Source of the DNA: Variovorax davisae
GTDB taxonomy: Bacteria > Pseudomonadota > Gammaproteobacteria > Burkholderiales > Burkholderiaceae_C
Direction of reading: 5' to 3'
NCBI RefSeq assembly: GCF_030316845.1
Contig: NZ_JASZYS010000001.1
Location: 620,001-684,000, forward strand
DNA: 64,000 nucleotides
The position numbers and the translations under genes are program-made. Shown here piece after piece: positions 1 to 9,113 of the stretch (position 1 is its first letter; each line of letters starts with the position of its first letter). Under the pieces are notes generated by a model that was not told the DNA's origin, did not search any database, and saw only the letters and a program-made list of their open reading frames with translations.

Positions 1-63
1 GCTGGTTAGAGCACCACCTTGACATGGTGGGGGTCGTTGGTTCGAGTCCAATCGCGCCTACCA
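1..63 (+). tRNA. tRNA-Val (GAC), 5' end cut off by the window
   Basis: Only the part from the D-arm to the 3' end is in the window. The anticodon stem CCACC/GGTGG (14-18 and 26-30) encloses a loop with anticodon GAC at 21-23, which reads valine codons GUC/GUU. The T-arm with TTCGAGTCC follows, then the acceptor strand, discriminator A60 and an encoded CCA at 61-63. The first ~14 nt of the gene lie before the window. Confidence 0.95.
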
Positions 64-113
64 AATTTCCCCTCTGAGAGTGACCAGCTCTCAGGCCTAC
101 GGGGAAATTTTTC
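63..113 (+). terminator. Rho-independent terminator after tRNA-Val
   Basis: A perfect 10-bp stem AAATTTCCCC (63-72) / GGGGAAATTT (101-110) encloses a second 7-bp stem CTGAGAG/CTCTCAG (74-80, 88-94). It is followed by TTTTTC. It starts at the last base of the tRNA, so it ends the tRNA transcript. Confidence 0.85.
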
Positions 114-219
114 TCCGACTCCGGTCGGTTCCCATCGATTCTGCATCGGCCGTGAAGAAAATTTTCGCGTGCCCGATCGCATCGTGGAGGCTGCGCCGGG
201 CCATCGATAATCCGGCCGC

Positions 220-666
220 ATGAAATCACTCAAGCCCGTGACCCTGGCGGCCATTGTTCTCGCTGGCTGCGCGACCAGCGCCCCGAAGCCGGCGCTGAAC
301 GCGCAGGGGAGCCCGGCCACCCTCGCGGACGCTGGGCCGCGACCGGCGTCGACCGCGATCCACGTCGATGCCTTCAAGCGCCAGCTCAAGGACCCGGAGG
401 GCGTGCGCATTCGCGGCGTGCAGGCGCCGGGCTTCCTGAGCGCGGAGTCCTCGATCTTCAGCCGGGCCTTCTACGGCTGGGCGATCTGCTTCGACATGAA
501 CACCCGCAACGGCATGGGCGGCTATGGCGGCTTTCGCAAGCAATTGATCGTGGTGCGCAACGGCGAACTGGTGGCCGCCGCGTCGGAAGATCCGGGGCGC
601 AAGACCCAGGCGGCCTGGCTGCTGGACCTCTGCGAGCAAGCCAAGCTCGCCGCCGCGAAAAGCTAG
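220..666 (+). CDS. putative small lipoprotein, function unknown
   Basis: 148 aa. The N-terminus has two lysines, a hydrophobic stretch and a lipobox LAGC with the lipidation cysteine at residue 17. It is therefore predicted to be exported by Sec, cleaved by signal peptidase II and anchored in a membrane. The mature part begins with a Pro/Ala-rich linker and then a small globular region. That region has a Gly-rich segment (MNTRNGMGGYGGFRK) followed by a beta-strand-like LIVVRNGELV, a pattern seen in short uncharacterised lipoproteins. No enzymatic motif is visible. It stands alone after the tRNA terminator, and no clear Shine-Dalgarno precedes the ATG. Confidence 0.7.
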   Translation: MKSLKPVTLAAIVLAGCATSAPKPALNAQGSPATLADAGPRPASTAIHVDAFKRQLKDPEGVRIRGVQAPGFLSAESSIFSRAFYGWAICFDMNTRNGMGGYGGFRKQLIVVRNGELVAAASEDPGRKTQAAWLLDLCEQAKLAAAKS

Positions 667-745
667 GGGATCCCAAGCCGGGCGGCGATCGGTCCGGCGG
701 GCGGGTTGTTGGCGAATCTTCGTAAGAGATTGCAGAAGGCTCCGA

Positions 746-916
746 ATGCAGATGCAGATCCTCAAGCCTCTGCGTCCCCTTGCTTGCGAGGCTATTCGAC
801 GGTTCAAGAATGATTTCGTCGAAGTCGGCGCTTTCGATGCCTGCAGTGCCATGGCTTCGAGCGGCCGGACGCCCGCGGGCCCGGTCCCGGCGACGGCAGT
901 GAGACAGCGTCAATGA
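746..916 (+). CDS. candidate 56-aa small protein, translationally coupled to the next gene
   Basis: A short ORF starts with ATG at 746, six bases after an AGAAGG Shine-Dalgarno (734-739). It runs 56 codons and ends in a TGA that overlaps the ATG of the following gene (ATGA at 913-916). The product begins MQMQILKPLRPLACEAIRR, is basic at the N-terminus and Ala/Pro-rich at the end, and resembles nothing I recognise. The ribosome site and the stop/start overlap are the only support. It could instead be untranslated leader of the next gene. Confidence 0.35.
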   Translation: MQMQILKPLRPLACEAIRRFKNDFVEVGAFDACSAMASSGRTPAGPVPATAVRQRQ

Positions 917-1143
917 AGATCGAACAACTTCCGGATGAAGAACTGGCCAGGCAGGCCAAGGATTGGCGACGGCGCGCCCTGCATGGCGAGGCGGACGCCA
1001 AGGGCCTGGCGCACCGCTGCGAGGTCGAGCTGCGCCGCCGCTTCGGGATGCCCGAGCAGGCCATGCTCGAATTGCAGCCGCCGTCGTTGGACGTGCCGAT
1101 TCCTGCGCCCAGGGCGCCGCGCTGGCGCCGGCGCCTGATCTGA
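913..1143 (+). CDS. small protein of an uncharacterised WRRR/RRFG family
   Basis: 76 aa, very rich in Arg, Glu and Leu, predicted to be mostly helical and cytosolic. Residues 5-45 follow the pattern LxDExLAxxAxxWRRRxLxGE...AHRxExELxRRFG. The small protein at 7446-7649 shares this pattern closely, so the window holds two paralogues. A Pro/Arg-rich tail follows (PAPRAPRWRRR). Its ATG overlaps the stop of the candidate ORF at 746-916. The function is unknown. The basic helices would suit nucleic-acid or protein binding, but that is inference. Confidence 0.6.
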   Translation: MKIEQLPDEELARQAKDWRRRALHGEADAKGLAHRCEVELRRRFGMPEQAMLELQPPSLDVPIPAPRAPRWRRRLI

Positions 1144-1193
1144 AGCCGACATCCCGATCCGTGTGGTCCGCAAGCGCCCTCGGCGATCCGGCT

Positions 1194-2711
<1,518 letters not shown>

Positions 2712-2768
2712 TCAGTTGTGGTACCTTGGACTCCCGTCACCTCCTTCAGCATCTGATTCAGGGCACCG

Positions 2769-3137
2769 ATGAACTCCCCCGCGGCCGAGATTGACTCCAC
2801 GCTCGAAGAACTCCGCATCGCGGCCTTGGTGCGCCAGGCACCGCTCGAATTTGCGCGGGTGGTATATGGGCTCAACGACCGGGCCAACGGCCGGGCGGGC
2901 ACCATGGCCGCCGAAGACGTGGCGCGCACGGTCCGCCAGGGCGTGCCCGTCACGCGCGAGCGGGCCGAGCAGCGTGCGCGGGCCTTCCTGCCGCTGGCAG
3001 GGCAGGAACACTGCCCGCGCTGCTGGGTCTTCCACGGCATCAAGAGCCCGCTGCACTATCGCGAAGGCACCGACGAGCGCCCCGAGTGCGGCGGCTGCAA
3101 GGTCTGCGGCGCGGAATACGCCACCACCCTCGACTAG
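2769..3137 (+). CDS. conserved hypothetical protein with a C-terminal cysteine cluster
   Basis: 122 aa. The first 75 residues are helical and charged. The last 45 carry CPRCW and then CGGCKVCGAEY, which together look like a small zinc-ribbon or knuckle able to bind one Zn ion. No signal peptide or membrane segment is present. I do not recognise the family. It is a monocistronic gene between gdhA (divergent) and phaR (same strand). About 230 bp separate it from gdhA, and I see no clear promoter hexamers there. Confidence 0.65.
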   Translation: MNSPAAEIDSTLEELRIAALVRQAPLEFARVVYGLNDRANGRAGTMAAEDVARTVRQGVPVTRERAEQRARAFLPLAGQEHCPRCWVFHGIKSPLHYREGTDERPECGGCKVCGAEYATTLD

Positions 3138-3264
3138 CAGAATCGGCGGCGCGCCCCGAGCGGCCCCCGGGATTTTCCGGTCAGGGTAAACCTAGGCGCG
3201 GCGCGGCGAAGCCCCTCCCTAGAATGGCTCGCGCGCCGTGGCGCCCAACCAGAAGGAGTTCCTA

Positions 3265-3798
3265 GTGCAGAGCAAGAAGTCCGGCACCAAGCCGGCCCAG
3301 CGGGTGATCAAGAAGTATCCGAACCGAAGGCTCTACGACACTGAAACCTCCAGCTACATCACGCTCGCAGAGGTCAAGCAGCTGGTCATGAACAAGGCCT
3401 CGTTCGTGGTCCGCGACGCCAAGAGCGGCGACGACCTCACGCGCAGCATCCTCTTGCAGGTGATCCTCGAGGAGGAGGCCGGCGGGGCGCCGATGTTCAC
3501 CGAGCAGGTGCTGGCCAGCATCATCCGCTTCTACGGCCAGGCGATGCAGAGCTACATGGGGCCCTACCTCGAGAAGAACATCCAGGCGATGTCCGAGGTC
3601 CAGGCGCAGCTGAGCGAGAAGGCGGAAAGCCTGAGCCCCGAGATGTGGACCCAGTTCATGGCGGTGCAGTCCCCGATGCTCCAGGGCCTGATGGGGAATT
3701 ACGTCGAGCAGTCGAAGAGCGTCTTCCTGCAGATGCAGGAGCAGATGCAGAAGAACACCGAGCAGGTGCTGGGCGCTTTCGGCCTGAAACGCCCCTGA
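3265..3798 (+). CDS. phaR: polyhydroxyalkanoate synthesis repressor PhaR
   Basis: DNA-binding regulator that represses phasin and PHA genes and is released when it binds PHA granules. The PHB/PHA accumulation DNA-binding domain lies at the N-terminus (RVIKKYPNRRLYDTETSSYI), followed by a conserved region LLQVILEEE...FTEQVLASIIRFYG. A Met/Gln-rich helical tail probably contacts granules. I chose GTG 3265 (177 aa) over GTG 3238 because AAGGAG lies at 3253-3258, six bases upstream. A TAGAAT -10-like hexamer sits at 3220-3225. No phaC or phasin gene is in the window. Confidence 0.92.
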   Translation: MQSKKSGTKPAQRVIKKYPNRRLYDTETSSYITLAEVKQLVMNKASFVVRDAKSGDDLTRSILLQVILEEEAGGAPMFTEQVLASIIRFYGQAMQSYMGPYLEKNIQAMSEVQAQLSEKAESLSPEMWTQFMAVQSPMLQGLMGNYVEQSKSVFLQMQEQMQKNTEQVLGAFGLKRP

Positions 3799-3837
3799 TC
3801 GCGCTGCGGCGCCCGATAGCTGGGACAATAGGGGGAT

Positions 3838-5244
3838 ATGAGCGAAGTTGCCTCCCCTGAACGAACAGCCGCGCCGACGGTCCCCAAAGTCGGCTTCGTG
3901 AGCCTGGGCTGCCCCAAGGCCCTGACCGATTCCGAACTGATCCTGACCCAATTGAGCGCCGAGGGCTACCAGACCTCCAAGACCTTCGAGGGCGCCGATC
4001 TCGTCATCGTCAACACCTGCGGCTTCATCGACGACGCGGTCAAGGAAAGCCTCGACACCATCGGCGAGGCGCTGGCGGAGAACGGCCGCGTGATCGTCAC
4101 CGGGTGCCTGGGCGCCAAGACCGGGGAGCAGGGCGGCAACCTGGTGCGCCAGATGCACCCCAGCGTGCTGGCCGTGACCGGCCCCCATGCCACCCAGGAG
4201 GTGATGGACGCGGTGCACGCCAACCTGCCCAAGCCGCACGATCCCTTCATCGACCTGGTGCCGCAGGCCTTCGGCATCGCCGGCCTCAAGCTCACGCCGC
4301 GCCACTACGCCTACCTGAAGATCAGCGAAGGCTGCAACCACCGCTGCACCTTCTGCATCATCCCGTCGATGCGCGGCGACCTGGTGTCGCGGCCCGTCGG
4401 CGACGTCCTGTCCGAGGCCAAGGCCCTGTTCGAGGGCGGGGTGCGCGAACTGCTGGTGATCAGCCAGGACACCTCGGCCTACGGGGTCGACGTCAAGTAC
4501 CGCACCGGCTTCTGGGACGGCAAGCCGGTCAAGACCCGGATGCTCGAACTGGTGCGCACGCTGGGCGAAATCGCCGAGCCCTATGGTGCCTGGGTACGGC
4601 TGCACTACGTCTACCCCTATCCCAGCGTCGACGAGGTCATCCCGTTGATGGCCAGCGGCCAGGTGCTGCCCTATCTCGACGTGCCGCTGCAGCACAGCCA
4701 TCCGGATGTGCTCAAGCGCATGAAGCGGCCGGCCAGCGGCGAGAAGAACCTCGAGCGCATCGCGCGCTGGCGCGAGGTCTGCCCCGAACTGGTCATCCGC
4801 AGCACCTTCATCGCCGGCTTCCCGGGCGAGACCGAGGCCGAATTCGACCACCTGCTCGACTTCATCCGCGAGGCCGGGATCGACCGCGCCGGCTGCTTTG
4901 CCTACAGCCCGGTGCAGGGCGCGGCCGCCAACGACATCCCGGGCATGCTGCCCGAAGCCGAGCGCGAGGCGCGCCGGGCGCGCTTCATGGAGGTCGCCGA
5001 AGCGGTCTCGATCGCCAAGCTGCGCCAGCGCATCGGCGCCACCATGCAGGTGCTGGTCGACTCGGCGCCGGCCCTGGGGCGCAAGGGCGGCGTCGGCCGC
5101 AGCTACGCCGATGCCCCCGAGATCGATGGCATCGTCCGGCTGCTGCCGCCCGAGAAGATCAGCAAGACGCTCAAGGTGGGCGAATTCACCCGGGCCCGCA
5201 TCGTCGGCGCCGAGGGTCACGACCTGATCGCGCTGCCCATCTGA
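3838..5244 (+). CDS. rimO: ribosomal protein S12 methylthiotransferase RimO
   Basis: Radical-SAM enzyme that methylthiolates the conserved Asp of ribosomal protein S12. It is 468 aa with the three expected parts. The UPF0004 domain has cysteines in [12 protein letters not shown] (Cys25), NTCGF and TGCLG for one Fe-S cluster. The radical-SAM core has CNHRCTFC (Cys166, 170, 173) for the second cluster. A C-terminal TRAM domain (about 395-468) binds substrate. It starts 39 bp after phaR. The histidine kinase gene that follows begins 11 bp after its stop codon. Confidence 0.96.
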   Translation: MSEVASPERTAAPTVPKVGFVSLGCPKALTDSELILTQLSAEGYQTSKTFEGADLVIVNTCGFIDDAVKESLDTIGEALAENGRVIVTGCLGAKTGEQGGNLVRQMHPSVLAVTGPHATQEVMDAVHANLPKPHDPFIDLVPQAFGIAGLKLTPRHYAYLKISEGCNHRCTFCIIPSMRGDLVSRPVGDVLSEAKALFEGGVRELLVISQDTSAYGVDVKYRTGFWDGKPVKTRMLELVRTLGEIAEPYGAWVRLHYVYPYPSVDEVIPLMASGQVLPYLDVPLQHSHPDVLKRMKRPASGEKNLERIARWREVCPELVIRSTFIAGFPGETEAEFDHLLDFIREAGIDRAGCFAYSPVQGAAANDIPGMLPEAEREARRARFMEVAEAVSIAKLRQRIGATMQVLVDSAPALGRKGGVGRSYADAPEIDGIVRLLPPEKISKTLKVGEFTRARIVGAEGHDLIALPI

Positions 5245-5255
5245 TCGAATCCGAC

Positions 5256-6467
5256 GTGGACCGGCTCGGCAACAGCGACGACCCGCAGGACATCGCCCGC
5301 GACGTCGCGGCCGTGGGCCGGATCAGCGCGGTGCCCTCGCTGCTCAGGCTGATCTGCCAGAACAGCGGCATGGGCTTCGCCGCCGTCGCCCGGGTCACCG
5401 ACGGCACCTGGACGGCCTGCGCGGTGCAGGACGACATCCAGTTCGGCCTGGCGCCGGGCGGCCAGCTCGACGTCCAGACCACCCTGTGCCGCGAGTCGCG
5501 CGCCGCCCGGCAGCCGGTGGTGATCGACCACGCCAGCCAGGACCCGGTGTACGCCGAGCACCACACGCCGAAGCTCTACAAGATCGAGAGCTACATCTCG
5601 GTGCCGATCGTGCGGCCGGGCGGCGACTACTTCGGCAACCTGTGCGCGATCGATCCGCGGCCGCGCATCGTCTCGGACCCTCGCACCGTGACCATGTTCA
5701 CGGTGTTCGCGGAGCTGATCGCGCTGCAGCTCGAGAGCGAGGACCACCAGGTCGAGGTCGAACAGGCGCTCGCGCTCGAGCGCGCCACGGCCGAACTGCG
5801 CGAGCAGTTCATCGCGGTGCTCGGGCACGACCTGCGCAATCCGCTGGCGGCGGTCGGCGCCACGGCCGAACTCATGATCCGCAGCAGCGCCGAGCCGCCG
5901 ATGATCGCGCTCGGCACGCGGCTGCGTTCCACCGCGAGGCGCATGTCGCAGCTGATCGACGACGTGCTCGACTTCGCCCGCGGCCGGCTCGGCGCCGGCA
6001 TCGGCATCGAGGCCCAGGAAGTGCCGGACCTCGCGAGCTACCTGCGGGACGTGGTGGCCGAGCTGCGGGAGGCCCATCCGGAGCGCACCGTGATCGAGCG
6101 CATCACCATCGACCGCGCAGTGCGCTGCGACCGCGGGCGGCTGCAGCAGCTGCTGTCGAACCTGCTGGGCAATGCGCTGACCTATGGTGCTGCCGATCGC
6201 CCGGTGGTGGTCTCGGCCGCCATCGATGATCGGACCTTGGTGCTCATGGTGGCCAACGAGGGCGAGCCGATCGAGCCCGAGAACCTTGCCCAGGTGTTCG
6301 AACCGTACTGGCGCCCGCGCAGCAGCAAGCCCGGCGGTGGGCTGGGCCTTGGCCTTTACATCGGTGCCCAGATCGTCAAGGCCCACGGCGGCGAGCTCCA
6401 GGTGCGCTCGTCGGCGGAAGCCGGCACCGTCTTCGAGGCCTGCCTGCCGATCGTGCTGCCTCGCTGA
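5256..6467 (+). CDS. soluble GAF-domain sensor histidine kinase
   Basis: About 403 aa from GTG 5256, the first plausible start after the rimO stop; no good ribosome site helps to fix it. An N-terminal GAF sensor domain (about 25-170) is followed by a short coiled linker. The HisKA domain has the phospho-acceptor His191 in FIAVLGHDLRNPL. The HATPase_c domain has its N box at LLSNLLGNALTYG, a DxG-like ANEGEPI and the glycine-rich GGGLGLGLYIG. No membrane segment or signal peptide is present, so it senses something in the cytosol. No response regulator lies beside it, so it is an orphan kinase. Confidence 0.88.
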   Translation: MDRLGNSDDPQDIARDVAAVGRISAVPSLLRLICQNSGMGFAAVARVTDGTWTACAVQDDIQFGLAPGGQLDVQTTLCRESRAARQPVVIDHASQDPVYAEHHTPKLYKIESYISVPIVRPGGDYFGNLCAIDPRPRIVSDPRTVTMFTVFAELIALQLESEDHQVEVEQALALERATAELREQFIAVLGHDLRNPLAAVGATAELMIRSSAEPPMIALGTRLRSTARRMSQLIDDVLDFARGRLGAGIGIEAQEVPDLASYLRDVVAELREAHPERTVIERITIDRAVRCDRGRLQQLLSNLLGNALTYGAADRPVVVSAAIDDRTLVLMVANEGEPIEPENLAQVFEPYWRPRSSKPGGGLGLGLYIGAQIVKAHGGELQVRSSAEAGTVFEACLPIVLPR

Positions 6468-6473
6468 GGGCGC

Positions 6474-6812
6474 TCAGGACTTCCGGGCCGCCTTGAGCTT
6501 GCGCAACTGCGCTTCGGCGCGTTCGAGCTCGAGGCGCAGCTGCTGCACTTCCTGCTCCTGGCGCTTGATCTGCGTCGCCGGATCCTTGGCCGCCATGATC
6601 GCGTCGCAGTGAACCTGCAAGGCGGCCAGGGCGTCGGTGAGCTGGCGGCGCCGAAGCATCTGTCCGCGGGCGCGCGCCTGCGCGATGTCCTGGTCGAGGG
6701 TGGCTTCCTCGGCCTTGCAACTGGCGGCATCCGTCGGTTCCGCCGCCTGGGCGAACGAAGCATGGGCCGCAAGGAGGAGCGTGATGGCCAGGAGGCCGGA
6801 TTTCAAGCGCAT
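6474..6812 (-). CDS. DUF1090 family periplasmic protein (YqjC-like)
   Basis: 112 aa. A classic signal peptide (MRLKSGLLAITLLLAAHASFAQA) puts it in the periplasm. The mature protein has two cysteines (SCKAEE and VHCDAI), probably disulfide-bonded, around a helical hairpin. A long charged coiled coil follows (IKRQEQEVQQLRLELERAEAQ) and a basic end. This layout matches DUF1090, whose E. coli member YqjC has no established function. The gene lies 6 bp from the convergent histidine kinase stop. Confidence 0.75.
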   Translation of the reverse strand: MRLKSGLLAITLLLAAHASFAQAAEPTDAASCKAEEATLDQDIAQARARGQMLRRRQLTDALAALQVHCDAIMAAKDPATQIKRQEQEVQQLRLELERAEAQLRKLKAARKS

Positions 6813-6881
6813 GGCGAGACTGCCTGACAGAAGAGGGGGTTGAACGAAACGCTTTCCGATTCTGCACCCGGTCCAGGCCGC

Positions 6882-7133
6882 TCAGCGGATTTCGACGCCG
6901 GCGCCGTCCGCCACGTCGATGCCGCTGCGCACGATGCCGCTGCGGCTGCGATAGGCCAGGATGCCGCGTCCGCGCGCGTCCGCGTTGACGCCGAAGACCG
7001 TCGAACGCTCGCCGTTCGCGAGTTCGAACGGGTTTCCTTCGACCGGGCGGGTACCGCCGTTGAGCGTGTCGAAGACATGCACCAGCTGGGCTTGGCCCGT
7101 GAGGTTGACGACGGTGATCTTGAGTTGGGGCAT
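6882..7133 (-). CDS. hypothetical 83-aa protein
   Basis: Small, predicted beta-rich protein (LKITVVNLTGQAQLVHVFDTL...GERSTVFGVNADARGRGIL) without signal peptide, cysteines or charged motifs that I recognise. The frame is clean and the codon use is like its neighbours. It diverges from the small-protein/yedK operon. The SOS-like site at 7171-7186 lies 37 bp upstream of its ATG, so LexA could also affect it. The function is unknown. Confidence 0.55.
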   Translation of the reverse strand: MPQLKITVVNLTGQAQLVHVFDTLNGGTRPVEGNPFELANGERSTVFGVNADARGRGILAYRSRSGIVRSGIDVADGAGVEIR

Positions 7134-7170
7134 CCGGAGAATTCTGCCCGAGGCGGTGCGAAGGCAAAGA

Positions 7171-7186
7171 CTGGATAAAAAAACAG
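7171..7186 (+). promoter_or_regulatory. predicted LexA (SOS) box in front of the small-protein/yedK operon
   Basis: CTGG-ATAAAAAA-ACAG, with flanks that extend the symmetry (A before, TA after). Read on the minus strand, the site nearest the lexA promoter here (56246-56261) is CTGG-TTAAAAAT-ACAG, identical at 14 of 16 positions. The box overlaps a likely promoter: -35 TGGATA (7172-7177), a 17-bp spacer and -10 TATTCT (7195-7200). Bound LexA would block RNA polymerase. Confidence 0.7.
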
Positions 7187-7206
7187 TACTTTGTTATTCT
7201 GGGCAC

Positions 7207-7425
7207 ATGGAACGAGATGACTGGATTGCAGTCTGTGCCCACCAGCTGCAGCGCCAATGGCGCACCGTGGACCCCGATCAGCTCGACGAGGTGGCGGCCG
7301 ATCTGTGGCGCGATCCGCGCTTGCGCGCCATGCCACCGGCGCAGGCCGCCGTGGCGTGGCTGGCGCCGGTGGCCCATCTGCCGCGCCGGCCCGAGGGCGC
7401 CGAACGGCGTATGGGCGAGTGCTGA
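7207..7425 (+). CDS. uncharacterised small protein, first gene of a predicted SOS operon
   Basis: 72 aa from ATG 7207. The open frame extends upstream, but the predicted promoter ends at 7200, which fixes this start. No Shine-Dalgarno is present. The expected transcription start falls on or beside the ATG, so the mRNA may be leaderless. The protein is helical, with several Trp, Asp and Arg residues (MERDDWIAVCAHQLQRQWR, then DEVAADLWRDPRLRA) and a short hydrophobic AVAWLAPVA. I do not recognise the family. The next gene follows after 20 bp and yedK after that, so all three are probably co-transcribed under LexA control. Confidence 0.65.
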   Translation: MERDDWIAVCAHQLQRQWRTVDPDQLDEVAADLWRDPRLRAMPPAQAAVAWLAPVAHLPRRPEGAERRMGEC

Positions 7426-7445
7426 GCCCGATGGGAGAATTTCTC

Positions 7446-7649
7446 ATGGACAAGCTCAGTGACGATCAACTGGCTGCGTTGGCTTTCGCGTGGCGGCGCC
7501 GGTCGCTGCAGGGCGAGCCGCGCGCCGGCGCGGTCGCGCACCGGATGGAAAAGGAGCTCCAGCGGCGCTTCGGCGCGCCGTCGACCGTGGCGGCCGGGCT
7601 GGAGGCCAGGCCGTGCGCGCGAGCGAGGCCCTGGTGGCGGGTCTGGTAG
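7446..7649 (+). CDS. small WRRR/RRFG-family protein, paralogue of the gene at 913-1143
   Basis: 67 aa. The start is ATG 7446, with GGGAGA seven bases upstream; an in-frame ATG at 7431 lies before that ribosome site. It shares with the 913-1143 product the pattern LxDxxLAxxAxxWRRRxLxGE...VAHRxExELxRRFGxP. Both end in a basic Trp/Arg tail (RARPWWRVW here). It is cytosolic with no known domain. It is the second gene of the predicted LexA-regulated operon. Its position just before an SRAP gene suggests a DNA-damage role, but this is inference from context only. Confidence 0.6.
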   Translation: MDKLSDDQLAALAFAWRRRSLQGEPRAGAVAHRMEKELQRRFGAPSTVAAGLEARPCARARPWWRVW

Positions 7650-7685
7650 CGCCGCTGCGCAGGCGCCGGGCAGTACATTTCCGTC

Positions 7686-8447
7686 ATGTGCAGCCACTAC
7701 CAGGCGGAAAAGCGCCGCAAGCAGATCGAGAAGCACTTCGGCATCCGGCTGCCGCCGGGCTGGGAGCCGCCGCCCGGTGGCCTGCACATCTACCCGACCC
7801 AGCTGGCGCCCTTCATTCGCCGGCCGCGCGAGCGCGATTCGGGCGACGACGCGGTCCCGGCCATGGAGATCGTCGAAGGCCATTTCGGCTTGCTCCCAGG
7901 CTTCGCCAAAGACGCGAAATACGGCATGCGCACCTACAACGCCCGTGTCGAGACGGTCGACCAGCTCGCCAGCTTCAAGCACGCCTGGGCCCAGGCCAGG
8001 CATTGCATCGTGCCCTGCGAGGCGATCTACGAGCCCGACTGGCGCAGTGGGACCCATGTCCCGACCCGCTTCACGGCGGCCAACGACGAGACGCTGGGCG
8101 TCGCCGGCCTCTGGGCGCCCTGGAAGGACCCGGTGACCGGGAAGTGGGCGGACAGCTTCACGATGCTGACGATCAATGCCGACACGCACCCGATGTTCAA
8201 GGAGATGCACCGGCCCGATCCGGCGCGGCCGCTGCACGCCCAGGACAAGCGCATGGTCGTGATCCTGCCGGAGGCCCAGTACGAGGCCTGGCTGGACGCA
8301 CCGGCGCAGCGCTCGATGGATTTCATGAACCAGTTCCCGGCCGAGCGGCTCGCGATGGTGGCCGAAGCACTGCCGCCGGCGCAGCCCAAGCCCAGGCCGG
8401 CGCGCGCGGCGCCGCCGCCGCCGCCGCCGCAGTCGTCGCTGTTCTGA
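7686..8447 (+). CDS. yedK: SOS response-associated peptidase (SRAP/HMCES family, YedK-like)
   Basis: SRAP proteins bind abasic sites in single-stranded DNA and form a DNA-protein thiazolidine crosslink through Cys2, shielding the lesion. Here the processed N-terminus is Met-Cys2-Ser-His. The other family blocks are present: YNARVET (binding loop), HCIVPCEAIYEPDW (catalytic Glu), GLWAPW and MLTINADTHP. The length is 253 aa, with a Pro-rich tail (about 225-250) beyond the core. It is the third gene of the operon led by the SOS box at 7171-7186, which agrees with the family's link to SOS genes. Confidence 0.93.
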   Translation: MCSHYQAEKRRKQIEKHFGIRLPPGWEPPPGGLHIYPTQLAPFIRRPRERDSGDDAVPAMEIVEGHFGLLPGFAKDAKYGMRTYNARVETVDQLASFKHAWAQARHCIVPCEAIYEPDWRSGTHVPTRFTAANDETLGVAGLWAPWKDPVTGKWADSFTMLTINADTHPMFKEMHRPDPARPLHAQDKRMVVILPEAQYEAWLDAPAQRSMDFMNQFPAERLAMVAEALPPAQPKPRPARAAPPPPPPQSSLF

Positions 8448-8597
8448 CGCACCGAGACCAAGTCGCGCGCCCGCCCGGGCAGACGACGTGTTAAGGTGCA
8501 GGTCGGCGTCACGGCCGGCGGAGTTGCGCAAGACGCGCGTCTCCTGTGTCGTACGCGGCGGCCTCTTGCGAGCCCGCCCCGCGCTCCGGGCCTCATG

Positions 8598-8741
8598 GCA
8601 GGGGCCCACTTCCATCCACTTCCGATCCTTGACCGCATGGTTGAACGCCGCGCGCATCAGGCCGAGCGCCAGGTTCACCGTTGCGCGAACCCGGATGTTC
8701 AGGCTGCGCGCGAGCCATTCGTTGAAATCGTGCGTCAGAAT
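8598..8741 (-). pseudogene. fragment of a phage-type tyrosine recombinase (integrase) core-binding domain
   Basis: The minus frame reads ILTHDFNEWLARSLN, then RVRATVNLALGLMRAAFNHA, then VKDRKWMEVGPC. This is the typical SAM-like core-binding helix pair of phage integrases (first-helix motif, a loop of N/R residues, LxLMRAAFNHAVK and W...P). The frame is stopped upstream by TGA at 8778-8780. After VGPC the sequence turns into unrelated Arg-rich residues, so both the N-terminal arm domain and the catalytic R-H-R-Y domain are gone. It lies about 260 bp 3' of tRNA-Leu on the same strand, a usual position for integrase genes. Confidence 0.6.
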
Positions 8742-8954
8742 GTCGGAATGCCTCCTGCTCGCGGGAGGCGCCTTGCATCACTTCATGAGACGAAGCCCGT
8801 TCCACTTGCCTGATTCCGTGTCCTTGGCCACCGCCACCCCGTGCGGCGCGCGCACCATGGCGTGGGGCGAGGGGCTGCGGCTTTCGGAGGGCGGCGTCGG
8901 AGGTCGTGGTGCGAGCGAAGTGGGCCGTTTGTCGGCCGTGCGCGCGCTGGAAAC

Positions 8955-8987
8955 AAAAAACCCCGGCAAGTCGATGACTGGCCGGGG
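8955..8987 (-). terminator. Rho-independent terminator of tRNA-Leu
   Basis: Read on the minus strand, a stem of 7 bp (CCCCGGC/GCCGGGG; 8981-8987 with 8961-8967) continues into an inner AGTC/GACT stem. It is followed by TTTTTTGTTT (complement of 8951-8960). It lies just 3' of the tRNA gene. Confidence 0.85.
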
Positions 8988-9004
8988 TTCTTGTGCTATC
9001 GCTA

Positions 9005-9089
<85 letters not shown>

Positions 9090-9113
9090 CCACATGCTGC
9101 TTGGAATGAATCC

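Larger units (their letters stand above)
8448..9004. other. gene-poor accessory stretch between yedK and tRNA-Leu
   Basis: About 560 bp with no intact gene. It holds a decayed tyrosine-recombinase segment on the minus strand (8598-8741). In the same frame, just across a TGA stop at 8778-8780, is a short open stretch ending GKWNGLRLMK. The tRNA-Leu terminator is at 8955-8987. The longer open frames seen here on either strand are not supported by ribosome sites or family patterns. The layout fits the scar of an element once integrated at the tRNA. Confidence 0.5.

Noticed and set aside
7278..8678. 466-codon minus-strand frame opposite yedK
   Set aside because: Only its first 27 codons (and the open stretch before them) look like integrase. 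The rest mirrors yedK and has shadow-frame composition.
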